In this document: positions 17,810 through 26,305 of the stretch, piece by piece | How the letters are laid out: the number at the start of each line of letters is the position of its first letter | Position numbering within the stretch: position 1 is the stretch's first letter | NCBI GenBank assembly: GCA_016720905.1 | Contig: JADKJT010000029.1 | Span: forward strand, 124,001 to 188,000 | Reading direction: 5' to 3' | Length of the DNA stretch: 64,000 nt | Origin: Gemmatimonadaceae bacterium | Lineage (GTDB): Bacteria; Gemmatimonadota; Gemmatimonadetes; Gemmatimonadales; Gemmatimonadaceae | Position numbers and translations under genes: made by a program | The notes under the pieces: generated by a model | Told to the model about the DNA's origin: nothing | What the model saw: the letters and a program-made list of their open reading frames with translations, nothing else | Databases searched by the model: none

Positions 17810-19389
17810 GACACCGCCTCGGTCGGGAGCGACAGCACTTCCTCCGTCACGAGCGCTTGGCCACGCAGTCCGAGTATCTCGTAGTTCAGTCCCGCAAACG
17901 GACCATGGTTCGCCGCCATCGCTCCAAACACCTCGGACGGCAGATAGAACTGGCCATCTCCGCCGCAGGCCTCCAGCACGTCGGCCACGACGTACCAGGT
18001 TGGACGCGCCATCCCAGGCGCCGCCTTGGCCTGCAGGAATCGCTGCACGCGACCGCGGAGGTTCGTGAGGGTTCCCTCTTCTTCCATCGTATTGGTCGAT
18101 GGCAATACGACATCCGCGCGCGTGGCGAGCGCCTCGGGAAGCACGGTGCCGATGTACACTGTCGACGATGCGCGATCGAGCAGGACCTCTCCGACGCCTT
18201 CGAGGTCGTCACCCACAATCAGCAATGCGTCGCCGTGCTCCAGCACGTCCGACAACGATACCGCATCGGTGAATCCAAGAAGGCGAGCGCCGGTAGCGTT
18301 GGCGGCGCGTTCGGCACGCAACGCCAGGTCGGCGACACCCGGCAACGGCACCTCGGCACCCTGTTCCACGCGGAAGACCCCGTCGCCGGGCAGGACGGCA
18401 CGAAGGCGCGCCAACAGAAACAACGATTCATTGGACAGGTTTGGCGAGGCCAGCACCATCAACCGACGGCTGCCAATGACGCGCGCGGCCGTGGCGACCG
18501 CCGCTTCCCAGTCCGCCACCCGAAGCGCCCCATCGTGTCGCACCAGTGGCTGGTCCACGCGATCGCGACGATTGAACGCACGATATCCCAGTCGGCCGGT
18601 TTCGCACAGATAGAAATGATTGACCTGATCATTCGATCGCGGCTTGAGGCGGACCAGCACGTTGTCTCGTGTCTCTGCCACGGCGTTGCAGCCCTGGCTG
18701 CATCCGGTGCAGATCGTGGGTGCGCGATCGAGCTCCCAGGCGCGGGCCTTGTTCAAGAAGTCCTTGGACAGCAGGGCGCCCACCGGACACAGATCCACCA
18801 CGTTGCCGGCCCACGAATTCGTCAGGTCGTGGCCGTCCGCCTTTCCGATAAACGCGCGGTCACCGCGCTCCGACACGTTGAGCACCGGCTCGTGCGCCAC
18901 GTCCGTCATGAAGCGGACGCAGCGCGTGCAGAGGATGCAGCGGTTGGGCACGTACAGCACATCGCCGCCAAAATCCTCGACGGGATTGAAGCGCTTCGAC
19001 TCGCGATAGCGTGAGTCGGCACGTCCCTCGGCGAAGGTGTAATCCTGCAGTTCACATTCGCCGGCCTGATCACAAATAGGGCAATCCAGCGGATGATTGA
19101 TCAGCAGAAACTCGAGAACGCCCTTTCGCGCCTCAAGGGCCTTGGGGGAGTGCACATGCACCACCTGCCCTTCCATCACAGACGTGGCGCACGCCGGCGC
19201 CAATTTCGGCAACTTCTCCACCTCGACCAGACACATCCGGCACACGCCAGCGACTGGCAGGCCCGGGTGATAGCAGTAGTGCGGCACCACCACGCCAGCC
19301 GACTTGGCCGCTTCCAAAATCGACAGGCCCTCCGGTACCGTGACCGGACGACCTTCGATCGTCAGCGAAATCATCTTGCGGTCTGTCAC
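17806..19389 (-). CDS. nuoG: NADH-quinone oxidoreductase subunit G
   Basis: The iron-sulfur subunit that relays electrons through the peripheral arm. At 527 residues it is much shorter than the roughly 900-residue E. coli protein, lacking most of the distal molybdopterin-oxidoreductase-like domain. The N-terminal ferredoxin domain has CYHPGLPVAGVCRMC with a fourth Cys at PACAT. The His/Cys site is HPLDCPICDQAGEC, followed by RCILCTRC. A further [4Fe-4S] set is CTGCSQGCNAV. The start overlaps the nuoF stop by 4 bp. Confidence 0.94.
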   Translation of the reverse strand: MTDRKMISLTIEGRPVTVPEGLSILEAAKSAGVVVPHYCYHPGLPVAGVCRMCLVEVEKLPKLAPACATSVMEGQVVHVHSPKALEARKGVLEFLLINHPLDCPICDQAGECELQDYTFAEGRADSRYRESKRFNPVEDFGGDVLYVPNRCILCTRCVRFMTDVAHEPVLNVSERGDRAFIGKADGHDLTNSWAGNVVDLCPVGALLSKDFLNKARAWELDRAPTICTGCSQGCNAVAETRDNVLVRLKPRSNDQVNHFYLCETGRLGYRAFNRRDRVDQPLVRHDGALRVADWEAAVATAARVIGSRRLMVLASPNLSNESLFLLARLRAVLPGDGVFRVEQGAEVPLPGVADLALRAERAANATGARLLGFTDAVSLSDVLEHGDALLIVGDDLEGVGEVLLDRASSTVYIGTVLPEALATRADVVLPSTNTMEEEGTLTNLRGRVQRFLQAKAAPGMARPTWYVVADVLEACGGDGQFYLPSEVFGAMAANHGPFAGLNYEILGLRGQALVTEEVLSLPTEAVS

Positions 19390-20723
19390 GCGCGCCTCAC
19401 ACCCTCGAAGCGCGGCATCTCCGGCACCGCAATCACGCCGCGTGTCGCGACAATCTTCGCCTCAAACTCGGGTCGGAACTTGGCGAGTCCGGAAATCACG
19501 GGCGTCGCGCAGGAGTCGCTAAGCACGCAGATGGTCTTGCCGCTCATGTTGTCAGCAATGGAGAGCAACGTGTCGAAATCCTCGACCGACCCTTCTCCGT
19601 CGCGAATGCGCTCCAGAATGCGCGTCGTCCACGCGGTGCCTTCACGGCACTGCGAGCACTGCGCGCAGCTCTCGTGCGCGTAAAATCGCGCAAGGCGCGC
19701 GATCTGCTTGACCATGTCCTGCCGGTCATCGAAGACAATGACGCCGCCGGAGCCGAGCATGGTCCCCGCGGCGACGAAACCCTCATAGTCCATCAGTGCC
19801 CCCTCCGCTTCCTCGCGCGTGAGGATGGGGACAGACGAGCCACCCGGAATGACGGCCTTGATCTCGCGTCCGGGCAACGGGCCGCCGCAGAGATCGTACA
19901 GGAAATCCTTGAACGGAAATCCGAGCGTGACCTCATAGTTGCCGGGTCGACTGATGTTCCCGCAGACGGAGAAGAGCTTGGTGCCGATGCTCTTCGGGTT
20001 GTCTCGACGCCCGAACTCCTTGTACCACTCCGCCCCATTCTTGATGATATAGGGCACCGTCGCCAGCGTCTCGACATTGTTGATCGTCGTCGGCATGCCG
20101 AACAATCCCGACACCGCCGGGAAGGGCGGCTTGATCCGCGGGTTGCCGCGGCGCCCTTCCAGCGAGTTCATGAGCGCCGTCTCTTCACCGCAGATGTAGG
20201 CTCCGGCGCCGCGATGCACATGCACGTCCACGCGCTTGCCCGATCCCATGGCATCCGCCCCGAGAACGCCGGCCGCATACGCTTCCTCGATGGCCTGAGA
20301 CACCCGGGCAAGCGGTTCCGTGAATTCTCCGCGAATGTAGATGTACGCGGTCTGCGCGTAGATCGCATGCGCCGCCAGCGCCACGCCTTCCACCAGCCCG
20401 TGCGGCGTCCACCGCATGATCTCGCGGTCCTTGAACGTGCCGGGCTCGGACTCGTCGGCATTGCAACACAGATAGTGCGTCTTGCCGTCCGGCTTCATGA
20501 ACGACCATTTCAGACCGGTCGGGAATCCGGCCCCGCCGCGGCCGCGAAGACCGGATTCCTTGATCACCGCCTGCAACGCCTGCGGGTCGGTGTCGAGCGC
20601 ACGGTCGAGGGCCTCGTAGCCACCACGCTGTCGCCAACCATCAAGCGTCCGCGCGCCCGTGTCGCCAAAGTAGCGCGACAGGATTGGTGTTTCCCGCGGA
20701 TGCGACTTGTGGGGATATCCCAT
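19386..20723 (-). CDS. nuoF: NADH-quinone oxidoreductase subunit F
   Basis: The NADH-oxidising subunit with FMN and a [4Fe-4S] cluster (N3), about 445 residues. The glycine-rich FMN/NADH segment GRGGAGFPTGLKWSF is present, and the C-terminal cluster motif is ESCAQCSQCREGT with its fourth Cys in TICVLSDSCATP. I chose the ATG at 20721-20723 (MGYPHKSHPRETPIL), which shares one base with the nuoE stop (TAATG); a longer in-frame reading lies inside nuoE. Confidence 0.95.
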   Translation of the reverse strand: MGYPHKSHPRETPILSRYFGDTGARTLDGWRQRGGYEALDRALDTDPQALQAVIKESGLRGRGGAGFPTGLKWSFMKPDGKTHYLCCNADESEPGTFKDREIMRWTPHGLVEGVALAAHAIYAQTAYIYIRGEFTEPLARVSQAIEEAYAAGVLGADAMGSGKRVDVHVHRGAGAYICGEETALMNSLEGRRGNPRIKPPFPAVSGLFGMPTTINNVETLATVPYIIKNGAEWYKEFGRRDNPKSIGTKLFSVCGNISRPGNYEVTLGFPFKDFLYDLCGGPLPGREIKAVIPGGSSVPILTREEAEGALMDYEGFVAAGTMLGSGGVIVFDDRQDMVKQIARLARFYAHESCAQCSQCREGTAWTTRILERIRDGEGSVEDFDTLLSIADNMSGKTICVLSDSCATPVISGLAKFRPEFEAKIVATRGVIAVPEMPRFEGVRRA

Positions 20724-21274
20724 TACGTCAACTCCGCAAGCAATCGCGGCACCGATTCGGGAGTCACCGATTCGACAAAGGTGTTGTTGACCATGAGCGG
20801 CGTGGCGAATCCGCAGGCGCCGAGACATTCCACTTCAACCACCGTGAACCGACCGTCCTCGCTGGTCAACCCCAGGTCACCGCAGCCGGTGTGCTCCAGC
20901 AATGCGCGTACCACGTCGTCCGCGCCGCACACATTGCACGGGGTCGTCGTGCACACCTGGATGAAATGCCGTCCGACCGGGTGCTGGTGATACATGGTGT
21001 AAAACGTCAGCACGCCCTTGACGTACGCAGGCGTGAGCGCGAGCACGCCCGCGACCTCTTCGATCGCGCTCGCGCTCACCCATCCGTGCGTATCCTGAAC
21101 GATCCACAGCGCGGGCAGCAGCGCGGCCTGTTTCGTCGGATAGCGGGAGAGGATGCGCTCAAGCTCCGTGCGACGCTCGCCGGTGAATACCGGCACGTAC
21201 GGCGACGGGTCGTGCTGGCCGTGTTGCGACACGGCGACCAGGGCGCCGCCTCGCGCCGATGGACCGTGGCTCAT
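20723..21274 (-). CDS. nuoE: NADH-quinone oxidoreductase subunit E
   Basis: A thioredoxin-fold [2Fe-2S] subunit (cluster N1a) of the NADH dehydrogenase module, 183 residues from the chosen ATG at 21272-21274, which overlaps the nuoD stop as ATGA. The four cysteine ligands appear as CTTTPCNVCG (first and second) and CLGACGFA (third and fourth). The conserved GVLTFYTMY block is also present. An upstream in-frame extension falls inside nuoD and is discarded. Confidence 0.94.
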   Translation of the reverse strand: MSHGPSARGGALVAVSQHGQHDPSPYVPVFTGERRTELERILSRYPTKQAALLPALWIVQDTHGWVSASAIEEVAGVLALTPAYVKGVLTFYTMYHQHPVGRHFIQVCTTTPCNVCGADDVVRALLEHTGCGDLGLTSEDGRFTVVEVECLGACGFATPLMVNNTFVESVTPESVPRLLAELT

Positions 21275-22577
21275 CGGTCGATCTCTCCCATCACGATATC
21301 GATGCTCGCATTGATCGCGATGACGTCGGAGAGGAGGTGCCCCTCGACCAGCCGTGGAATGGCCGACAAGTTCACGAACGATGGCGGCCGAATGCGCCAC
21401 CGTACCGGTTTCGCCGTGCCGTCGCTGACGAAGTAGTAGCCCTTTTCACCCTTGGGGCTCTCCACCGCGACATAGCACTCGCCGGCGGGCGGCCGCGGAC
21501 CTTCCATGACGAGTTTGAAATGATGGATCATCGATTCCATCTCACTCGTCGCCTTATGCTTTGGCGGGAGAATCAGGCGCGGGTCATCGACGTTGATCGG
21601 GCCATCAGGCAACCGCATGACGGCCTGCTCAAGAATCCGCACGCTCTGTCGCATCTCCTCACACCGCACGAGAAACCGATCGTAGACGTCGCCGGTGGTG
21701 CCCACGGGGACGTCGAAGTCGTACGTCTCGTAGTCGAGGTATGGGAAGTCCTTTCGCACATCGTACGCTACGCCGGACGCGCGCAACATGGGGCCGGAGA
21801 GACCGGCGTTCACCGCCTCCTGCGGCGTCGATCGCGCCGAGCCCGACCGTTCGACCGGCCCAGATGCCGTTGGTCTCGAGCATCTTCACCGACTCGTCGA
21901 GCGTCTTGGGAAAGCCCTGCAGGAACGCCCGCAATCCGTCGAGCCATCCGTTCGGCAGATCCGCTGCCATGCCACCAACGCGCGTGGCGGACGTGGTCAG
22001 TCGCGCGCCGAACCAGGCCTCGAGCAGGTTGTACACGTTCTCGCGTTCCTGGTACAGCCACAGGAACGGCGTGAACGCGCCGATGTCCACGGATGTCGTG
22101 CCAAGCCACACGATGTGCGACATGATGCGCGACAGCTCCATGAGCATCACGCGCAGCACCGTCGCCCTCGGGTGCACTCGACGCCGAACAGCCGCTCCGC
22201 ACCTAACGCGAAGGCGATGTTGTTCCCCGGCGAGTTGAGGTAGTCCTCGCGGTCGGTCCAGGGGATGATCTGGTTGTACTGGCGGTACTCGCCGATCTTC
22301 TCGAAGCCGCAGTGCAGGTAGCCGACGTGCGGGATGCAGCGCACCACGGTCTCGCCGTCGAGCTCGAGCACCAGCCGGAGCACGCCGTGCGTCGCCGGGT
22401 GCTGCGGCCCGATGTTGATCAGCATGTGATCGCCTTCCAGCTCCGGCTCCGCAGCGTCTGGGCGCGCCATGCGCAGGCTCCCGCGCCCTGCCCCGTCAGC
22501 GGCGCGCGGATCGGCATGCCGTGCGCATCGAGACCACTGGTGCCCAACGCCACTTCCACGGTACGACGCGCGCTCAC
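21271..22577 (-). pseudogene. nuoD: NADH-quinone oxidoreductase subunit D, broken by three apparent frameshifts
   Basis: The 49-kDa subunit that forms the quinone-reduction site with NuoB. The start is most likely GTG at 22575-22577, overlapping the nuoC stop (GTGA). Breaks are inferred at 22480-22482 (one base missing), about 22177 (one missing) and about 21820. Restoring the frame gives GPQHPATHGVLRL near the N-terminus, AERLFGVE-V-HPRATVLRVM, and a final segment with GPMLRASGVAYDVRK and PKGEKGYY. All diagnostic NuoD blocks are present in the right order, so the gene appears complete apart from single-base errors. Typed pseudogene because the given frame is not translatable. Confidence 0.85.
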
Positions 22578-23278
22578 TCGCCGCCCTCCATGCCGCGTCG
22601 GGCGACACGTTCCACCGCGAGGCGCTGCTTCATGTCGTCCGGCAGCGAGTCGAACGCCTCGGCGATGTGCAATTCCTCCATTGAATAGCGCGCCTCCGGG
22701 TTCGCGGCGAGCGCCTGCTTGAGCTGCTCGGCGCGCGAAAAGCGTCCGCGCAAGGGAAAGTCCTTGCGAAGCGGAAAGCCTTCCTGATACGAGTCCCACA
22801 TCAGGATCCGGCGCAAGTCGGGATGTCCTTCAAAGCGGATCCCGAACATGTCAAAGCACTCCCGCTCCAGCCAATCGGCACCCGAGTAGATGTCGACAAT
22901 CGACGCGACCGCGAGTGCACCGCCCTTCGGTAGTTGAACCTTGAGTCGCAGAAAACGGCGATGACCGAGGGCCCGCAGATGCCACACCACTTCGATGGGG
23001 CGGTCGGCATCGCGGTACTCCACGGCGGTCACGTCACTCAGGTAGTCGTAACGCTGCGTCGGTTCATCGTGGAGCCAGCGGATGATGTCATGCAGCGCCT
23101 CACGACGCACGAACACGGTCGTCTCACCCCACACCACCTCGTGGCGAACAACCGCGTCGCCGAACTGCGCCTCGAGCGCGGCCACGGATGCGTGCAGCGC
23201 CGCCGCGATGCGCGATGCCTTTGGCGAGATCGGCGCGCCGTCTGCATCCGGTGCCGGCGCGTCCGAGCGCGGCCGCAC
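22574..23278 (-). CDS. nuoC: NADH-quinone oxidoreductase subunit C
   Basis: The 30-kDa peripheral subunit of complex I, 234 residues, encoded separately from NuoD rather than as a NuoCD fusion. The family signature ERECFDMFGIRFEGHPDLRRIL is present, followed by WDSYQEGFPLRKDFPLRG. The start is GTG at 23276-23278, and the first 25 residues are a low-complexity Ala/Pro/Asp-rich segment. The stop overlaps the proposed nuoD GTG by 4 bp. Confidence 0.93.
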   Translation of the reverse strand: MRPRSDAPAPDADGAPISPKASRIAAALHASVAALEAQFGDAVVRHEVVWGETTVFVRREALHDIIRWLHDEPTQRYDYLSDVTAVEYRDADRPIEVVWHLRALGHRRFLRLKVQLPKGGALAVASIVDIYSGADWLERECFDMFGIRFEGHPDLRRILMWDSYQEGFPLRKDFPLRGRFSRAEQLKQALAANPEARYSMEELHIAEAFDSLPDDMKQRLAVERVARRGMEGGE

Positions 23279-23928
23279 CGGCGCTCACCCGACCGATGCG
23301 CGGACGTCACGGGCCGGGTCTGGTTCACCGAGTTGCCGAATGGCTCGGACAACTCATCGATACGCGACGGCGGGATATACAGCATGCTGCTCGGGTCCGG
23401 CTCGATCTCGACATGGCGCGTGCGGTCCTTGAGCCGGTCCTGCCTCACCTTGTGTTGCAGCATGATGATGCCATGCATCAACGCTTCGGGGCGCGGCGGG
23501 CATCCCGGCACGTACACGTCCACCGGAATGATCGTGTCGATGCCCTGCACCACCGCGTAGTTGTCGAACATGCCGCCGGTCGAGGCGCAGGCCCCCATCG
23601 AGATGACCCACTTGGGCTGCGGCATCTGCTGGTAGATGCGGCGGATGACCGGCGCGAGCTTGAACGGCACGCGGCCGGCGCAGATCAGCACGTCGGCCTG
23701 GCGCGGCGAGTAGCTCAGGCGTTCCATGCCGAAGCGCGATAAATCGAAGCGGCTGGCCGCCGTCGACATGAATTCGATCGCGCAGCACGCCGTGCCGAAC
23801 GGCATGGGCCAGAGTGATCCGGCACGCGCCCAATTGACCAGAAAGTCCAGCCGCGAGGTCACCCAGCCGTCCTGCGAGGCGGGATCAAACGTCGTCGTCG
23901 CGCGTCGGTCAGCCGGATTCAGTCCCAC
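23038..23928 (-). CDS. nuoB: NADH-quinone oxidoreductase subunit B, stop lost by a late frameshift
   Basis: The subunit holding cluster N2, the last iron-sulfur centre before quinone. Ligands are the tandem CysCys in GTACCAIEF, then GACAS and PGCPPRPE. I chose GTG at 23926-23928, which overlaps the end of nuoA by 10 bp. The true protein probably ends near 23285, just before nuoC. As given, a base seems missing around 23311-23318 (CCCGGCCC), so the frame runs on into nuoC and gives a nonsense arginine-rich tail down to 23038. Adding one base yields a stop 6 nt before the nuoC start. Confidence 0.88.
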   Translation of the reverse strand: MGLNPADRRATTTFDPASQDGWVTSRLDFLVNWARAGSLWPMPFGTACCAIEFMSTAASRFDLSRFGMERLSYSPRQADVLICAGRVPFKLAPVIRRIYQQMPQPKWVISMGACASTGGMFDNYAVVQGIDTIIPVDVYVPGCPPRPEALMHGIIMLQHKVRQDRLKDRTRHVEIEPDPSSMLYIPPSRIDELSEPFGNSVNQTRPVTSAHRSGERRCGRARTRRHRMQTARRSRQRHRASRRRCTHPWPRSRRSSATRLFATRWCGVRRPCSCVVRRCMTSSAGSTMNRRSVTTT

Positions 23929-24323
23929 GTCAGGGCTCCCTTCTTCCAGACATACACAAAGCCGACGACGAGAATGACGGCGAACATGAGCATTTCGGCC
24001 AACCCGAAGAAGGTCAAGTGCCCGGCGGGACAGGCGCCGTTCATCATGGGGACCGTGCAGGAGAGCTGGCGGAAGTACACGCCCCACGGAATCATGAAAA
24101 CGGTCTCGATATCGAAGACGATGAACAACATCGCCACCACATAGAACTTGACGGAGAAACGATCGCGCGCATCGCCGAGGGGCGCGATCCCCGATTCATA
24201 GGGCTGTGACTTCACTGCGGTTGGCTGCGCGGGAACCGTCAAATGCGCGAGGCCCAGGATGAGCACCGCGTTGACGATCACGAACCCGAGGAGCATCAGG
24301 ACCGGCAGGTAATTGCGCAGCAT
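23919..24323 (-). CDS. nuoA: NADH-quinone oxidoreductase subunit A
   Basis: A small three-helix membrane subunit of complex I, 134 residues, first gene of the nuo operon. The loop between helices 1 and 2 has the conserved SQPYESGI (YESG motif), and helix 2 contains FYVVAMLFIVFDIETVFMIP with the conserved acidic residues. Frame intact. Upstream lies the 326-bp divergent gap with the Rex-like site. Confidence 0.95.
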   Translation of the reverse strand: MLRNYLPVLMLLGFVIVNAVLILGLAHLTVPAQPTAVKSQPYESGIAPLGDARDRFSVKFYVVAMLFIVFDIETVFMIPWGVYFRQLSCTVPMMNGACPAGHLTFFGLAEMLMFAVILVVGFVYVWKKGALTWD

Positions 24324-24422
24324 CGTCGAGACGATGGGGAAGAACTGTAGAGGAGCGATGGGACCGAACGGGTCCCGGATCGGGCGGGATCGGCAGGGCG
24401 AATCCGCCCCCTGGAATGGACT

Positions 24423-24440
24423 TCGTGAAAAAGTTCACAA
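24423..24440. promoter_or_regulatory. Rex-like operator upstream of nuoA
   Basis: The 18-bp sequence TCGTGAAAAAGTTCACAA matches the Rex operator pattern TTGTGAA-N4-TTCACAA at 13 of 14 defined positions. Rex is the redox repressor that senses the NADH/NAD+ ratio and is known to control NADH dehydrogenase and other respiratory genes. The site is 100 bp upstream of the nuoA start in the only sizeable gap before the operon, a suitable place for control of nuo. No rex gene lies in this window. The same gap (24324-24649) also serves dcd in the opposite direction; I see no other clear element in it. Confidence 0.6.
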
Positions 24441-24649
24441 AGTCATCGGGAAAAGGTAAGCACTGGACCGCTACCACTCAATGCGATGCGGCACGCACCC
24501 GGTTCCGGCGGTCGCGATGGAGCCGGTCGCGGACGCGTGGCACTTTGGGGCCCGCTCCGGTAAGATTCGCGCGAGTCGCGCCGGACGGCGTGACTCTGGC
24601 TCGTCCGGCAGCCGCCGGCCAGAACCGCTCACCCTCCTCCGCTATCCCG

Positions 24650-25204
24650 ATGGGGCTCTGCTCCGACCGCTGGATCACGCGCATGGCGCGCGAACATGGC
24701 ATGATCGAACCCTTCGAAGACCGGCAGGTTCGCGAAGGCGTCATTTCGTATGGCGTCAGCTCCTACGGCTACGACATGCGGGTCGCCCGCGAGTTCAAGA
24801 TCTTCACGAACGTGCTCAGTTCGATCGTCGATCCCAAGGCGTTCGATCCGAAAAGCCTCGTGGAATTTGAGGGCGATGTCTGCATTGTGCCCCCCAACTC
24901 GTTCGCGCTGTCTCGCAGCGTCGAGTACTTCCGGATCCCCCGAAACGTCCTCACGTTGACGGTTGGCAAGAGCACGTACGCGCGCTGCGGCATCATCACC
25001 AATGTCACGCCGTTCGAGCCCGAGTGGGAAGGATACGTCACGCTGGAGATCTCCAACACGACCCCGCTGCCGGCGAAGATCTATGCCAACGAGGGTATCG
25101 CGCAGGTCGTGTTCTTCACGGGCGACGAGCCTCCCGAGATCAGCTACGGTGACAAGAAGGGCAAGTATCAAGGACAACACGGTGTGACGCTCCCGCGCAT
25201 TTGA
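24650..25204 (+). CDS. dcd: dCTP deaminase
   Basis: Deaminates dCTP to dUTP on the route to dTTP. The product is 184 residues from the ATG at 24650, which gives the expected start MGLCSDRWITRMAREHGMIEPF; a longer frame from 24416 adds 78 arginine-rich residues with no family similarity. The block GKSTYARCGIITNVTPFEP contains the catalytic-site Ser, Arg and Glu region, and the tail KGKYQGQHGVTLPR is the nucleotide-closing segment. It is one of only two clear plus-strand genes and is divergent from nuoA. Confidence 0.95.
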   Translation: MGLCSDRWITRMAREHGMIEPFEDRQVREGVISYGVSSYGYDMRVAREFKIFTNVLSSIVDPKAFDPKSLVEFEGDVCIVPPNSFALSRSVEYFRIPRNVLTLTVGKSTYARCGIITNVTPFEPEWEGYVTLEISNTTPLPAKIYANEGIAQVVFFTGDEPPEISYGDKKGKYQGQHGVTLPRI

Positions 25205-25428
25205 GACTCGGCACCGAGCGGGCAACCGTGAGGACACGAGGCGACCATGCGCAGCGCACTGTCGTCGGGGTTCCTGATGGTGGTGATGTCGACGGACTCG
25301 CTTCCGGTGCGGGCGCAGGGCGCTTTGGCAGACTATCAACGGTCCGATCGCTGGCGGGCGATCGTGACCGCCAGCACTGGTGATATCCGTGAGTCGGCCG
25401 AGTCCGAGTCGACCGCCAGCCTAGACGA

Positions 25429-26286
25429 TTACGGCGATTTCGGATTCACCCGTCGCGGCAGGAGCGGGCGCGGCGTCGGCATGGTCTTCCCCGCCGCTCG
25501 CGCAGCGCGAGTGGCATAGGCCACATCGACGGGCGGATCGCCCTTGGGCCAGTCGAGCTCCTTGCCGGGATGATCCTGCCGCGGTTGCGCCAGCACGTAC
25601 GCGGCGACATCGGCCGCTTGCTGCGCCGAGAGGGTATCGGCACGATCATACGGCATGTTCTCTTGCAGAAACGTGGCCAATACACTTTGCCGCGCCAGTC
25701 CGGCACCAATGGAATAGCTGTGGCGTCCCCAGACGGCCGGCGCGAGCAAACCGGCACCCGTGGCCCCGTGGCAGCGCGCACACGTCTTCGAATACACGCG
25801 ACGACCCGCGCGGAAGGATCCCTCAAGTCTGACCGTGTCCGGACCCGCCGGGCGCTCGGCGCTTTTCAAAGTGGACAGGTACGCCACCATGTCGCGCATG
25901 TCCCGACTGTCCTCCAACAACGGTCGTCCGGCCAGACTACGACCAATGCACTCATTGATGCGTTGCGTGATGGTCTCCTCGCTTCCCCGCCGGCCGCGAT
26001 AGCGCGGATACCGCGCGGCTGTCCCCAACCACGGCATGGCGTTGGGTCGTGTGCCGTTGTCGAGGTGACAACTCGTGCATCGCAGTCGATTACCACTGTG
26101 GCGCGGCAGCGAATCCCGGAACGCGTTCATGAGCGCGAGTCCGCGGCCGGGGTCACTCTCCGGCGCGGCGACGCCCTGCGTCCAGGCCGCGCGGTGTGGC
26201 GCACCGCGCGCGAACGCCCCGCCCACGGCCCAAAGTGCCGTACTCAGTGCGCTCACGGCCGTGACGTACCACCACCCCGATTTCAT
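25429..26286 (-). CDS. TsdA-like diheme cytochrome c
   Basis: An exported diheme cytochrome c of about 285 residues. An N-terminal membrane-spanning signal or anchor covers residues 4-26. Heme motifs are CTSCH (Cys70-His74) and CARCH (Cys169-His173). Around residues 105-138 the text ITQRINECIGRSLAG...DMRDMVAYL resembles thiosulfate dehydrogenase TsdA, in which a cysteine in this position ligates heme 1; Cys113 would be that residue. A Met in ENMPYD could ligate heme 2. The ATG at 26286 clears the end of sdhB by 19 bp; a start at 26322 would overlap it. The family match supports periplasmic electron transfer; thiosulfate as substrate is inference. Confidence 0.75.
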   Translation of the reverse strand: MKSGWWYVTAVSALSTALWAVGGAFARGAPHRAAWTQGVAAPESDPGRGLALMNAFRDSLPRHSGNRLRCTSCHLDNGTRPNAMPWLGTAARYPRYRGRRGSEETITQRINECIGRSLAGRPLLEDSRDMRDMVAYLSTLKSAERPAGPDTVRLEGSFRAGRRVYSKTCARCHGATGAGLLAPAVWGRHSYSIGAGLARQSVLATFLQENMPYDRADTLSAQQAADVAAYVLAQPRQDHPGKELDWPKGDPPVDVAYATRAARAAGKTMPTPRPLLPRRVNPKSP

Positions 26287-26305
26287 GGAGTCGCCGCAGC
26301 GATAC

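Noticed and set aside
22419..22799. A separate 126-codon gene between nuoC and nuoD
   Set aside because: Its last part is simply the N-terminus of NuoD before a frameshift; the first part is out-of-frame nuoC.
24416..24649. N-terminal extension of dCTP deaminase
   Set aside because: The 78 extra residues are arginine-rich with no similarity to the family, and they would cover the Rex-like site. The ATG at 24650 gives the canonical start.
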